DNA of 35,458 nt from a virus, in the IMG/VR virus record IMGVR_UViG_3300046323_000337, positions 1-35,458 of that record; one strand, written 5' to 3'. Made by a program: the position numbers and the translations under genes. Position 1 is the first letter of the stretch, and every line of letters begins with the position of its first letter. Positions 20,293 through 27,830 of this stretch are shown here, piece by piece. The notes beneath the pieces are model-generated. The model had not been told where the DNA came from. It searched no databases and saw only the letters and a list, made by a program, of their open reading frames with translations.

Positions 20293-21201
20293 ATGAAAAA
20301 GTTATCTATTTTATTTCTAGGCTTATTCTTCTTAACTTCGTGCGAAAAAGAAGATATTTTACCAACACCAATCGCACCGAATCCTCAAAATCCAATAGTA
20401 AAAGTTGACCCGTTTGCAGCTTTACCCAAAGAAACTGCAATTCCAGACTCTAATTTTGAAAAAGTCTTAATTGAAAAAGGTTTAGACCTAATATTAGATG
20501 GAAAAGTTACTACTAGTAATGTGTGCTATTTAAGTGAGTTTAAATTAATTGATTCAAAAAATATTCAGTCTATTAAAGGTATTGAATCTTTCATTTCTTT
20601 GAATAAATTGTGGATTGAACACCAATTGTTAAAAGATATTGATATTACTAAAAATATTAATTTAACCCTTTTGAGTCTTTGGGATAATCCTTTAACACAG
20701 ATTGATTTAAGTAAAAATACAAAACTTACAATCTTGGGTTTATCTGAAGTTAATATGTCAACTATTGATTTAAGTAATAATGTAGATTTAGAAGAAATAG
20801 CATTTCAAAATGGAGAAGGTAAAGGTTATGGAACCACTAAAGGTTTTACATCGTTAGACTTAACACACAACGTTAATTTAAAACGTGTTTACGTGTGGAA
20901 AAATAGAATTACAGAATTAGATCTTACAATGTGTCCTAAACTATCAGATATTTGGTTCTCAGACAATCCACAAATGACATCTTTGAAGTTAGCACCAACT
21001 CAAAATTTAAAAATGGTAATAGGTTGGAATACTGGACTGGAATCGCTAGATTTAAAAGGTTCTTTACCTTATTCAATAGCAACTCAAAATAGTCCAAAAC
21101 TAAAATCTATAAGAATTACAAATTTGATGTGGATTAACACTGCAGTTGCTAATAATCCATCAGCATATACTAAAGATTCTCACACCATGTATGTAGAATA
21201 A
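20293..21201 (+). CDS. Internalin-like leucine-rich repeat lipoprotein
   Basis: 302 residues. Leader MKKLSILFLGLFFLTSC has a lipobox with Cys17, and a Pro-rich linker follows. IPDSNFEKVLIEKGLD near residue 51 is the cap that opens many Bacteroidota LRR proteins. From about residue 90 to 290 there are eight or so repeats of about 21 residues of the type L..LDLS.N..L..I (for example TQIDLSKNTKLTILGLS, STIDLSNNVDLEEIAF, TSLDLTHNVNLKRVYV). It would be anchored on the envelope with the solenoid exposed. Expressed from a long-type promoter, unlike its virion neighbours. Roles such as blocking superinfection or adhesion are inference. Confidence 0.85.
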   Translation: MKKLSILFLGLFFLTSCEKEDILPTPIAPNPQNPIVKVDPFAALPKETAIPDSNFEKVLIEKGLDLILDGKVTTSNVCYLSEFKLIDSKNIQSIKGIESFISLNKLWIEHQLLKDIDITKNINLTLLSLWDNPLTQIDLSKNTKLTILGLSEVNMSTIDLSNNVDLEEIAFQNGEGKGYGTTKGFTSLDLTHNVNLKRVYVWKNRITELDLTMCPKLSDIWFSDNPQMTSLKLAPTQNLKMVIGWNTGLESLDLKGSLPYSIATQNSPKLKSIRITNLMWINTAVANNPSAYTKDSHTMYVE

Positions 21202-21270
21202 TTTAAGATTAATTTTGTATAAAAAGATTATAAAAATAAATCTTAAATTACAGGAGTGATGAATAATTTT

Positions 21271-21291
21271 AGATATATAAAAATATAAAAA
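21271..21291 (+). promoter_or_regulatory. TATA-type element
   Basis: AGATATATAAAAATATAAAA lies 14 bases before ATG 21305. The region 21202-21270 otherwise holds no gene and no strong hairpin. Confidence 0.45.
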
Positions 21292-21304
21292 TAACATTTT
21301 AATT

Positions 21305-21697
21305 ATGGCATTACCTAGCTCAGGCTCTTTAGCCTTTTCACAAATTAGACAAGAATTAACAATAAATGGTTATGTGGGCTCATATTCACTACAGGGGTTT
21401 GACCACATGGCATTTGGTGGGTACGCTCCATATCAAGTATCTGAATTTTTCGGTTATAGTGCAGCCCCTGCAGAATCTATACAATATTATATAGCAATGT
21501 ATGAAACTTGGTTTATGGGTTATGGCTATGCATGTTCAAACTGGATTCAAGTAGGTGTAAGTAACCTTGGAAAACACTATCTCTGGGGAGGTCTTGGAAG
21601 TCCTTTGAATGGAAATTACGCAGATGAATCTGGACACGTAATGATGTACTCTAATGGAGACTCCACATACGGTCAAGGATGGTGTGAATTCGTTTAA
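21305..21697 (+). CDS. Tail fibre-type protein (LPSSGSL N-terminus)
   Basis: 130 residues. MALPSSGSLAFSQIRQEL has the same N-terminal motif as the protein at 19396 and as many phage tail proteins. SEFFGYSA near residue 50 is the usual end of this module (xEFYGY). The rest is rich in Tyr, Gly and Trp with very few charges, fitting a receptor-binding tip. Confidence 0.7.
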   Translation: MALPSSGSLAFSQIRQELTINGYVGSYSLQGFDHMAFGGYAPYQVSEFFGYSAAPAESIQYYIAMYETWFMGYGYACSNWIQVGVSNLGKHYLWGGLGSPLNGNYADESGHVMMYSNGDSTYGQGWCEFV

Positions 21698-21728
21698 TCT
21701 TTAATAAAAATAAAATAAAATAAATGCT

Positions 21729-22514
21729 ATGAAAGCAAGAAAATATAAATTTGAATCTAGTGCAATCGCTACACCATTAATTGCAAACATAAACGAACAA
21801 GACATATGTGTTGTAATCAATGATAATGTAGATTTTGCAATGATTCCAACTCCAAATCCGAATTTTAATCCTAATTTACCTATTGATGTAGATACTAATT
21901 ATCCTTTATCACAAACAGCTTTTTCAGAATCTATGTATTGCGTTGATGTATTATGGGCTAATGAACCGAGTGAAAGTTGGGCACAATATGAAATTAAAGT
22001 TCAACCGACTGCGTTGATGATTCACAAATTTGACAAATTTGGTTTAACAAGAGAACAATTATTACCAATAATGAATGAATATCTTAATAATTATAATATG
22101 TCAAAATTAGGAACTACGCATGCGATGTATTTCATTGATCAAAAGAATCCAGCTTGGGAAACGGGCATAATTGATGAAATTAGTTCTATTCACAACAACA
22201 CATTGGTTAAAGAAGGAGATAATTCTTATTCCGTGTCTATTTCTGTATTTGACGGTACTACAAAAAATGTCAATGCGACTTGTAAATTAATTTCTAATAA
22301 TAAAGATGATAAATTTGCATTATATAAATATAATTCATATAATGATTATAGTAAAAAAGAAAACGGAATTTTAATTTTTCAATTAGAACCGGGAAGAACT
22401 AAGTCTCATAATATTATAGTTCAAAATTTGGACATTTTAGAATTTAGATATGTAAAAGCCGAAGGCGGTCAACCATCCGATAGAGCACACATTACAAACG
22501 TATCATTTATTTAA
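21729..22514 (+). CDS. Hypothetical protein at the end of the virion region
   Basis: 261 residues, soluble. Residues 1-130 are mixed alpha/beta with a Pro/Asn-rich loop (TPNPNFNPNLP near 41-51). The C-terminal 100 residues look beta-rich (YSVSISVFDGTT, IIVQNLDILEFRYV). It lies between a fibre-type gene and a strong terminator, so a tail-associated role is likely, but no family is recognised. Confidence 0.6.
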   Translation: MKARKYKFESSAIATPLIANINEQDICVVINDNVDFAMIPTPNPNFNPNLPIDVDTNYPLSQTAFSESMYCVDVLWANEPSESWAQYEIKVQPTALMIHKFDKFGLTREQLLPIMNEYLNNYNMSKLGTTHAMYFIDQKNPAWETGIIDEISSIHNNTLVKEGDNSYSVSISVFDGTTKNVNATCKLISNNKDDKFALYKYNSYNDYSKKENGILIFQLEPGRTKSHNIIVQNLDILEFRYVKAEGGQPSDRAHITNVSFI

Positions 22515-22535
22515 ATTTCTAAATTACAATTTTAA

Positions 22536-22562
22536 AGCTGACCACGTGGTCAGCTTTTTTAT
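22536..22562 (+). terminator. Strong rho-independent terminator
   Basis: Perfect palindrome with arms AGCTGACCAC/GTGGTCAGCT and no loop bases to spare, followed by six or more T. It ends the virion block. Confidence 0.9.
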
Positions 22563-22579
22563 TTTAGATACATATCAAT

Positions 22580-22834
22580 ATGAAAAAATGTATTCAATGT
22601 GGAACAAGGATAATTAACAACGATTCGTTAATTTGTGAAAAATGTTCTATTAAAATAGAAAATAGATCAGTTGGACTCGGCGATACAATTGAAAAATTTA
22701 CGCATGCAACTGGTTTAGATAAAATTGCTAAATCAATAGCAAGTGCATTAGGTTATGAAGATTGCGGTTGCACTGAAAGAAAACGATTAGCAAATGAAAA
22801 GTTTCCTTATATTTGGCCTAAATATAAAAAATAA
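22580..22834 (+). CDS. Zinc-ribbon protein
   Basis: 84 residues. CIQCG (Cys4, Cys7) and CEKC (Cys19, Cys22) form a zinc ribbon. The second part, GLGDTIEKFTHATGLDKIAK followed by GYEDCGCTERKRLANEKFPY, is a small domain that recurs in phage proteins, with CGC as possible further ligands. DNA or protein binding is likely but not shown. Confidence 0.65.
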   Translation: MKKCIQCGTRIINNDSLICEKCSIKIENRSVGLGDTIEKFTHATGLDKIAKSIASALGYEDCGCTERKRLANEKFPYIWPKYKK

Positions 22835-22854
22835 TTTTGAAACATATTTTAATT

Positions 22855-22870
22855 ATTAATTATAAATAAT
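22855..22870 (+). promoter_or_regulatory. TATAAATA late-type element
   Basis: ATTATAAATAATAAAT directly precedes ATG 22876. It contains the T4-like late core TATAAATA, with the start codon about 10 bases away. Confidence 0.35.
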
Positions 22871-22875
22871 AAATA

Positions 22876-23235
22876 ATGGCAAAATGCGATAGACATCTGT
22901 GGGACGAGTTAGATAAAGAACCTTGTTGGAGATGTGAAGAATTAAGATATAAAAAACCAAATATTATGGCAACAGAAGCTTGTATTTCGTGTGGATGCGA
23001 CACTCGTATTAACGTAGACACACACGTAGAATCTAGAATGTATTATGAAGTTGGCGTTGGTCAATTGTGTGCAAAATGTTACAACACATCAAACTCATTA
23101 ACAGAAGACTACAGCGCACCTAAAAAGTTTGGTGCAAATGAAAATGTAAATAGAGTAGTAATTGATGCTAGACTAATCAATGACACACCTAATGATCAAG
23201 AATTAGGTGAAAAGGTCAGAAGACTTTTAGATTAA
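22876..23235 (+). CDS. Cysteine-rich zinc-binding protein
   Basis: 119 residues. Three pairs can be seen: CDRHLW..CWRCE at the N-terminus, CISCGCD near residue 37 and CAKCY near residue 71. They suggest two zinc sites. The C-terminal 45 residues are polar. Eight bases before the interrupted tRNA-like gene. Function unknown. Confidence 0.6.
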   Translation: MAKCDRHLWDELDKEPCWRCEELRYKKPNIMATEACISCGCDTRINVDTHVESRMYYEVGVGQLCAKCYNTSNSLTEDYSAPKKFGANENVNRVVIDARLINDTPNDQELGEKVRRLLD

Positions 23236-23243
23236 TTTAACAC

Positions 23244-23386
23244 TGTAGTGTGGCGAAATTGGCAGACGCGCACTTCCTGTCTCGAAGGTGAGGATAACGA
23301 AATAAAGTAAGGATAATGGATTGACCACAGGCTAGCAATGTCCTTTACCTAATTGCCTCTTGGTGGTTCGAATCCACCCACTACAG
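23244..23386 (+). tRNA. Interrupted type II tRNA-like gene (Ser or Leu class), identity unresolved
   Basis: Both ends are canonical: acceptor TGTAGTG/CACTACA, a Leu-type D arm (GCG..AATTGGCAGA..CGC) and T arm GGTGG-TTCGAAT-CCACC with discriminator G. The middle is about 58 bases too long for a type II tRNA. One reading gives anticodon stem CCTGT/ACAGG, with 46 bases between the strands beginning CTCGAAG, then a long variable arm GCAAT/ATTGC. Another gives CACTTC/GAAGGTG right after the D arm with loop CTGTCTC. The first would fit a Ser(CGA)-like anticodon with an insertion. Confidence 0.55.
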
Positions 23387-23392
23387 CCCAAA

Positions 23393-23418
23393 TTTTCATG
23401 ATATATAAATCATGAAAA
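23393..23418 (+). promoter_or_regulatory. Start-codon stem-loop of the lysozyme gene with TATA element
   Basis: TTTTCATGAT (23393-23402) is the exact inverted repeat of ATCATGAAAA (23409-23418), with six bases between. The start codon ATG 23412 is in the right arm and TATATAAAT spans the loop. A promoter here would start almost at the ATG, giving a leaderless or very short leader message. Confidence 0.5.
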
Positions 23419-23930
23419 AAATAACTAAAATTGGAAAGAAAGGATTAGAGCTAATCAAATCTTTCGAAGGACTCTCTTTAAAACCATATTTATGCCCAGC
23501 TGGAATTCCAACGATAGGCTATGGAAGTACTTTTTATGAAGACGGTACCAAAGTTATTTTAAAAGATAAAGCTATAACTGAAGCTAAAGCAACTAAAATG
23601 TTATTACACGAAGTTGCAATCTCTGAAAAGTATGTAGATGTTTTTTGTCAAGATAAAATTAATCAAAATCAGTTTGATGCTTTGGTTAGTTTTGCATATA
23701 ACACTGGATCAAATGCATTAAAAACAAGTACATTATTAGTTAAATTAAATAAGAACGTAAATGATCCTACTATTAAGGATGAATTTTTAAAATGGTGCAA
23801 AGCTGATGGAACACATAATGGTAAAGATGATGATAATGATGGTCTTATTGACGAGGCTGGTGAAAAGCAAAAATTAGAAGGTCTCTTAAAAAGAAGAACA
23901 GCTGAAGCTGCTCTTTATTTTACTAAATAA
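23412..23930 (+). CDS. GH24 lysozyme (T4-type endolysin)
   Basis: 172 residues. Cleaves peptidoglycan for host lysis. The active site lies in SFEGLSLKPYLCPAGIPTIGYG: Glu19, Cys28 and Thr34 at the Glu-x8-(Asp/Cys)-x5-Thr spacing of T4 lysozyme (Glu11, Asp20, Thr26), so cysteine takes the aspartate place as in some other phage lysozymes. NQNQFDALVSFAYNTG at 85-99 is the conserved second lobe. Residues 136-150 hold an extra DDDNDGLIDE loop (Asp139, 141, 143, 147), a calcium-binding loop of the thrombospondin-3/EF-hand kind not usual in GH24. No signal peptide, so release needs a holin not identified here. Converges with an L,D-transpeptidase-like gene, overlapping by eight bases. Confidence 0.92.
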   Translation: MKKITKIGKKGLELIKSFEGLSLKPYLCPAGIPTIGYGSTFYEDGTKVILKDKAITEAKATKMLLHEVAISEKYVDVFCQDKINQNQFDALVSFAYNTGSNALKTSTLLVKLNKNVNDPTIKDEFLKWCKADGTHNGKDDDNDGLIDEAGEKQKLEGLLKRRTAEAALYFTK

Positions 23931-24513
23931 TATCTTTAGACTCTATTAAAGTATAACTAAAATGGTTGCCATGAACTTTGGCAGCCATTTTACATATCTG
24001 CATAAATTGATCAAAGTCTTTGACTCTTTTAAAGACTTGACAACCTTCAGACCAATTTTCAACCCAAGTGGAATCTCTACCAGCTTTATGAATATTAATG
24101 CCAAACATACCTGTTTCTGTCTTAGTTTCGTCAAAAACTAAATCTTTGTTTGCATCTCTATAAACAGTAACATCTCCTTTTCTTTGGCACAAAGCTTCAT
24201 ATTTACCTTGATGTTTGTCTATTTCCCAAACAGCTCGGTATTGGCCAGGAACTAGTCTTGCTACACCGCCTTTAGCTTTACCTTCTAACATGCCTTTTTT
24301 ACCAGGCTCAGTGGTTGCATTCCAAATAAAATATTGCCAAACACCATCAATTCTAAATGAAATGGTTAAAAAATCATCAAAGATATTAGTCACTTTTTTA
24401 CCAGTGTTAGAAGTTCTAATACCTACAATATTCACGTCATAATCTTTGTTGGAATTAAACCAAAGGTATTTTTTTGATTTTACAGCTTTTTCTATTTGTT
24501 GTCTTGTATACAT
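23923..24513 (-). CDS. L,D-transpeptidase (YkuD-like) domain protein
   Basis: 196 residues from ATG at 24513. GINIHKAGRD followed by WSEGCQVF gives His142-x2-Gly and Ser155-x-Gly-Cys158, the catalytic His/Cys pattern of YkuD-type L,D-transpeptidases. EPGKKGMLEG and VARLVPGQYRAVWEIDKHQG before it fit the substrate-facing strands (TPxGxf in cellular enzymes). No signal peptide. The opposite strand neighbour is lysozyme, so a role in peptidoglycan cleavage or modification is likely. The family includes carboxypeptidases as well as transpeptidases; the direction of the reaction cannot be told. Confidence 0.7.
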   Translation of the reverse strand: MYTRQQIEKAVKSKKYLWFNSNKDYDVNIVGIRTSNTGKKVTNIFDDFLTISFRIDGVWQYFIWNATTEPGKKGMLEGKAKGGVARLVPGQYRAVWEIDKHQGKYEALCQRKGDVTVYRDANKDLVFDETKTETGMFGINIHKAGRDSTWVENWSEGCQVFKRVKDFDQFMQICKMAAKVHGNHFSYTLIESKDII

Positions 24514-24574
24514 GCTTATAATTATTTTTAGAAACTTTTATTATTTATCAGATATAATTCCTAAACGTAATATT

Positions 24575-25225
24575 ATGGAAATAAAATTTGCAGATAGTTT
24601 CGGTGATTCAATTAAAAAATTGATCATGCACGAGTCATGGTGGTACAAAATATATGAAACAGTTCGTTATAAAATACCAGTGTTCTTTAAAAACATTTAT
24701 AGATTTCGTAAAGTCTTATGGAACCACAGATGGTGGGATTACAGATATACATTAGAAGCTTTGCAAACTTCATTAGAAATAATGGAAAACAAAATGCACG
24801 ATGGCATGGAAGTCTTTGAATCTCGCGGTAAAAAGATTGAAAAGATGCAAAGAGCTATTCAGATTCTTAAAAACATTGGAGAAGATAGTTATATTGAAAT
24901 GGCTGAAGCTGAATTAGGCGATATTATTCATCACGAATGGGAATTTGAAGAAACTGGCGATACTACAGACAATCCGTTTGGTGAAAGGGGTGAAAAGCTT
25001 TATAGATTAGTGGATAATGAAACTGATTCAGAAAAGGAACACAATCGTAAAGTCTACGATCGCACACACGAGCTTGAAGAGCAAGAGTGGAATGAGCTAT
25101 GGGAAATCTTCAAAGGTAAAAGTTACAAAGAATATCGTAACAGTTTAACTGAAGAAGAGAAAAACGATCCAGATAATTACAACAAATGGTTTGATGGTAG
25201 TGGTATGCAGGGTTGGTGGGATTAA
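24575..25225 (+). CDS. Conserved phage hypothetical protein
   Basis: 216 residues from ATG 24575; the longer frame upstream runs antisense to the transpeptidase gene. KVLWNHRWWDYRYTLEALQTS near 48-68 is a motif I associate with hypothetical proteins of large phages. A long acidic helical middle and a C-terminal Trp-rich end (GSGMQGWWD) follow. No catalytic motif. Divergent from the transpeptidase-like gene, with CAGATATAATTCC in the 60-base gap as a possible promoter. Confidence 0.65.
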   Translation: MEIKFADSFGDSIKKLIMHESWWYKIYETVRYKIPVFFKNIYRFRKVLWNHRWWDYRYTLEALQTSLEIMENKMHDGMEVFESRGKKIEKMQRAIQILKNIGEDSYIEMAEAELGDIIHHEWEFEETGDTTDNPFGERGEKLYRLVDNETDSEKEHNRKVYDRTHELEEQEWNELWEIFKGKSYKEYRNSLTEEEKNDPDNYNKWFDGSGMQGWWD

Positions 25226-25236
25226 AATAATTAAAA

Positions 25237-25265
25237 ATTGTTCGTAACTTTTGAAAAATAATTAA
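25237..25265 (+). repeat. Intergenic repeat ATTGTTCGTAACTTT, copy A
   Basis: ATTGTTCGTAACTTT then TGAAAAATAATT. Copy B at 33645-33672 has the same 15 bases followed by ATAAAAATAATT. Both precede a long-type promoter by the same layout. Confidence 0.6.
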
Positions 25266-25294
25266 GCCCAAATTTTTTAGTTTGGGCTTTTTTT
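25264..25294 (+). terminator. Terminator fused to the next promoter
   Basis: AAGCCCAAA (25264-25272) pairs with TTTGGGCTT (25281-25289), then a T run to 25294. The -7 element of the next promoter begins at the following base. Confidence 0.85.
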
Positions 25295-25320
25295 CGTATA
25301 TTTACAGAGTAATTAAAAGA
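25295..25320 (+). promoter_or_regulatory. Long-type promoter, copy 5 (upstream part is the terminator)
   Basis: CGTATATTTACAGAGTAATT then AAAAGATAAAC, eight bases before ATG 25329. The GTATATTTAC and AATTAAAA parts are kept, but the TTGCTTAAATATTT part is replaced by the terminator hairpin. Confidence 0.6.
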
Positions 25321-25328
25321 TAAACAAC

Positions 25329-26240
25329 ATGGAAAATTCAATTAAAGTAGGTTACGATTCTCAAACAGGTTTTTACACATTTAAAAATGGTTTTAATGCT
25401 TCAATGGAAGTAAATGGTAAATCCACAAGCGATCCATTACGAGGCTTTAGAAGTGGTGAACTTGTAGTAACTTCTGAAAAACCAGAATCAATCACATTAA
25501 AAACATCTGGCCGTAAATTAATCGGTTACGATAACACTGAATTTGGAATCACTATTTCGGTTGAAAAATTCAAAGAAGTTCAAGCTGTAATTGATTCAAC
25601 TAGAGAATACGACGACGATACCGAAGATTATATTTACAATACTTTAGAAGATGAGGTTTTTGCTATAAGATTTGCAAGAACACACAAACCGGTTTATGAA
25701 ACATCTGAAGAAGTTCATAACTTAGAAATCGAGTTTATTAACTATCCAGTAAGTGCACACAAATGTATCATTCCTTTACATTCAATTAATGCAGAGAATG
25801 TGTTTGAAACAAAATGTAAGTATGTACCAAGTAACATTGAATTATTCTTTACTGTTTGTGATGCATTTGGAATCGATAAAAGTAGAATTGACGTACCAAC
25901 ACATTCAGGTTTAAGATTTGTTAAAATCGATAATAAATTTGTAGCAGGCATGGAAGAATTTGAAAAAACTGCTAACTTAATTATTATTGATACTTATGAA
26001 GGTTGTATTGCCAGAATGGATGCTAATCGTAAAAAATTAGAAGATGCTGTAAGTTTTCATTTAGCTAAACAATCGCAAAAGATCGTAGACACATCAACTG
26101 TTGGGTATCTTTTAACTGAATTAAGATCTTTACAGAACTCAATTTCTAGTTTAGATGTTAAGCAAAAAGAATACAATTCACAAAGAGCAATTTCAAACAG
26201 AATTGGAGGCTTGATTAATAATTATAAAGAACAAGCATAA
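25329..26240 (+). CDS. Hypothetical protein
   Basis: 303 residues, soluble. The N-terminal third looks beta-rich (YDSQTGFYTFKNGFNASMEV), the middle mixed, and the last 90 residues are a probable long helix pair (ARMDANRKKLEDAVSFHLAK, then LRSLQNSISSLDVKQKEYN). First gene behind promoter copy 5. No known motif. Confidence 0.65.
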   Translation: MENSIKVGYDSQTGFYTFKNGFNASMEVNGKSTSDPLRGFRSGELVVTSEKPESITLKTSGRKLIGYDNTEFGITISVEKFKEVQAVIDSTREYDDDTEDYIYNTLEDEVFAIRFARTHKPVYETSEEVHNLEIEFINYPVSAHKCIIPLHSINAENVFETKCKYVPSNIELFFTVCDAFGIDKSRIDVPTHSGLRFVKIDNKFVAGMEEFEKTANLIIIDTYEGCIARMDANRKKLEDAVSFHLAKQSQKIVDTSTVGYLLTELRSLQNSISSLDVKQKEYNSQRAISNRIGGLINNYKEQA

Positions 26241-26242
26241 TT

Positions 26243-26446
26243 ATGAAAGCTTTATTAATATTATTAGCGGTTATTTCATTCTCATGTAAATCTGCAGAAG
26301 AAAGCATCAAGGACTACAGCTATACAAATGAATGGCATTTTGAAAATGGTCAAAGATACCAAGTTTATCAAACCAAAAGCGGATCTCAATACGTATTGGT
26401 TTTAAACAAAAGAGAAACTAAATTTATTAGAAAATATTTAAAATAA
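26243..26446 (+). CDS. Small lipoprotein
   Basis: 67 residues. Leader MKALLILLAVISFSC with lipobox Cys15; the mature part of about 50 residues is polar with KSGSQYVLVLN near the end. Two bases after the preceding stop, so co-translated. One of four lipoproteins in the window. Confidence 0.7.
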   Translation: MKALLILLAVISFSCKSAEESIKDYSYTNEWHFENGQRYQVYQTKSGSQYVLVLNKRETKFIRKYLK

Positions 26447-26451
26447 GAATC

Positions 26452-26832
26452 ATGGACTGGGAAGAAAGAAAAGCAGCTTACAAGGCCAAAGCTAAAACAT
26501 TGGCTAATGTACCTAAAGATTTAAAGTACTTTTCAAAGTTTAACACTTTGAAAATGGCAGTAATGGAAAAGGTTGAAGCCGATATTAAATCGGGTAAAAT
26601 CAACGAAGAGGACGCAAGTGAATTACGTACAATTCGAGATGCTAACGATACTTTTGGTTTTACTGAAAGATATGTAAATGTGTTAATGGAATATGCATAT
26701 CGAGAGGCAGTGATAAACACATCTGAAGGTTTTGCAAGACGAACAAAGGAGATGAATGATGCTTATGAAAAGATAGTTGATATTATGGATGGACTGGATA
26801 TGATACCTGAAAATTGTAATTGTGATTATTAA
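26452..26832 (+). CDS. Hypothetical helical protein
   Basis: 126 residues, almost entirely helical and charged (EERKAAYKAKAKTLANVPKD at the start). The acidic C-terminus ends in NCNCDY. No motif recognised. Overlaps or abuts the next small gene depending on its start. Confidence 0.65.
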   Translation: MDWEERKAAYKAKAKTLANVPKDLKYFSKFNTLKMAVMEKVEADIKSGKINEEDASELRTIRDANDTFGFTERYVNVLMEYAYREAVINTSEGFARRTKEMNDAYEKIVDIMDGLDMIPENCNCDY

Positions 26833-26836
26833 AGAT

Positions 26837-27013
26837 ATGAAAGTAGGAGATAAAGTTAAATACAAAACGAGTAAAGCTAGTTTGCAAACTTATTATGGAA
26901 CTATTCTAGGTTTCAAACTTGACAAAATTAGAGTTTCAAAATACAAATTTAGTGATTATTCTGGATTTGCAACAGAAACTTACATAGACAAAGAAGATTT
27001 AATTGAAAAATAA
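26837..27013 (+). CDS. Small SH3/KOW-like protein
   Basis: 58 residues from ATG 26837. MKVGDKVKYKTS followed by GTILGFKLDKIRVSKY is the pattern of small SH3-like barrels. A GTG at 26822 would add five residues and overlap the previous gene; ATG is preferred. Binding partner unknown. Confidence 0.55.
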   Translation: MKVGDKVKYKTSKASLQTYYGTILGFKLDKIRVSKYKFSDYSGFATETYIDKEDLIEK

Positions 27014-27073
27014 TTACTAAAATATTTTTTTATATCAAAAGTATTTTGTATATTTACATATCTAATTAAAACA
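27010..27073 (+). promoter_or_regulatory. Long-type promoter block, copy 6
   Basis: AATAATTACTAAAATATTTT, then TTTATATCAAAAGTATTTT, then GTATATTTACATATCTAATT. It begins within the last codons of the preceding gene and ends nine bases before ATG 27082. AAAATATT and AGTATTTT could pair across the T run. Confidence 0.65.
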
Positions 27074-27081
27074 AAGAACTT

Positions 27082-27420
27082 ATGAACACATCAATTAAAT
27101 TATTTATCGCATTATTTGCAGCTCTTGTTATTGCAGCAATTTATTTTAATGTTAAAGCGTACAATCACATTGAAACACATACTGTAAAAGTGGAAGGTAA
27201 AGAAAGAATCACAGAGCAATCTGGAAAAACAATCACATCATTCTATGTTGTCTATACTGACAAAGGTACTTTCAAATTAGAAGACGATATGTTGCGAGGT
27301 AACTATTATTCAAGCGATGTTTATGGTAAAATCAAACAAGATTCTACATATACAATCAAGACTTCGGGTTATCGTATCGGTTGGGCGAGTGAATATCCTA
27401 ACATTATAGAAGTTAAGTAA
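27082..27420 (+). CDS. Membrane-anchored DUF1523-like protein
   Basis: 112 residues. Residues 5-24 form one N-terminal membrane helix. The rest has HTVKVEGKERITEQSGKTI, YVVYTDKGTFKLEDDMLRGN and YPNIIEVK, which resembles DUF1523, a small family shared by phages and bacteria with unknown function. Periplasmic side expected for the domain. First gene behind promoter copy 6. Confidence 0.6.
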   Translation: MNTSIKLFIALFAALVIAAIYFNVKAYNHIETHTVKVEGKERITEQSGKTITSFYVVYTDKGTFKLEDDMLRGNYYSSDVYGKIKQDSTYTIKTSGYRIGWASEYPNIIEVK

Positions 27421-27421
27421 G

Positions 27422-27829
27422 ATGGATAAAGAATTTATACCTTACGAACAAGCATTAGCCCTAAAAGAATTAGGATTTAATAGAAGAACATTTGCAACGT
27501 ATAGTACAATACAAAACAATAAATGGATATTAACATTCGATCTCTCAGGAGAAGGTCAATATCCTAAAAGTTCTTCAGCTTGTATAGCACCAACATTCTC
27601 ACAAGCATTTAGATTTTTTAGAGAGAAATATAATTTAAATGCTGAACCTTATACAACTGATATGGGCTCGATTGAATATTCTTTTCAAATAAGAGATTTA
27701 TATTCAGAGAAATATGTATATGATAATTTTGATGGTGCAGGTTCAACATATACAGGTACATTCACATCATCTGAAAAAGCAGAACTTGAATGCCTTAAAA
27801 AACTAATAGAAATTGTAAAAGAAAAATAA
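27422..27829 (+). CDS. Conserved small phage protein
   Basis: 135 residues. PYEQALALKELGFN near the start, SPTFSQAFRFFREKYNL-like text in the middle and YEF-type aromatic pattern are common in short hypothetical proteins of Bacteroidota phages. SSEKAELECLKKLIEIVKEK closes it as a helix. One base after the DUF1523-like gene. Role unknown. Confidence 0.6.
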   Translation: MDKEFIPYEQALALKELGFNRRTFATYSTIQNNKWILTFDLSGEGQYPKSSSACIAPTFSQAFRFFREKYNLNAEPYTTDMGSIEYSFQIRDLYSEKYVYDNFDGAGSTYTGTFTSSEKAELECLKKLIEIVKEK

Positions 27830-27830
27830 A

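Noticed and set aside
23244-23386. tmRNA
   Set aside because: It has a full D arm and ordinary tRNA ends but no tag ORF, and at 143 bases it is too short.
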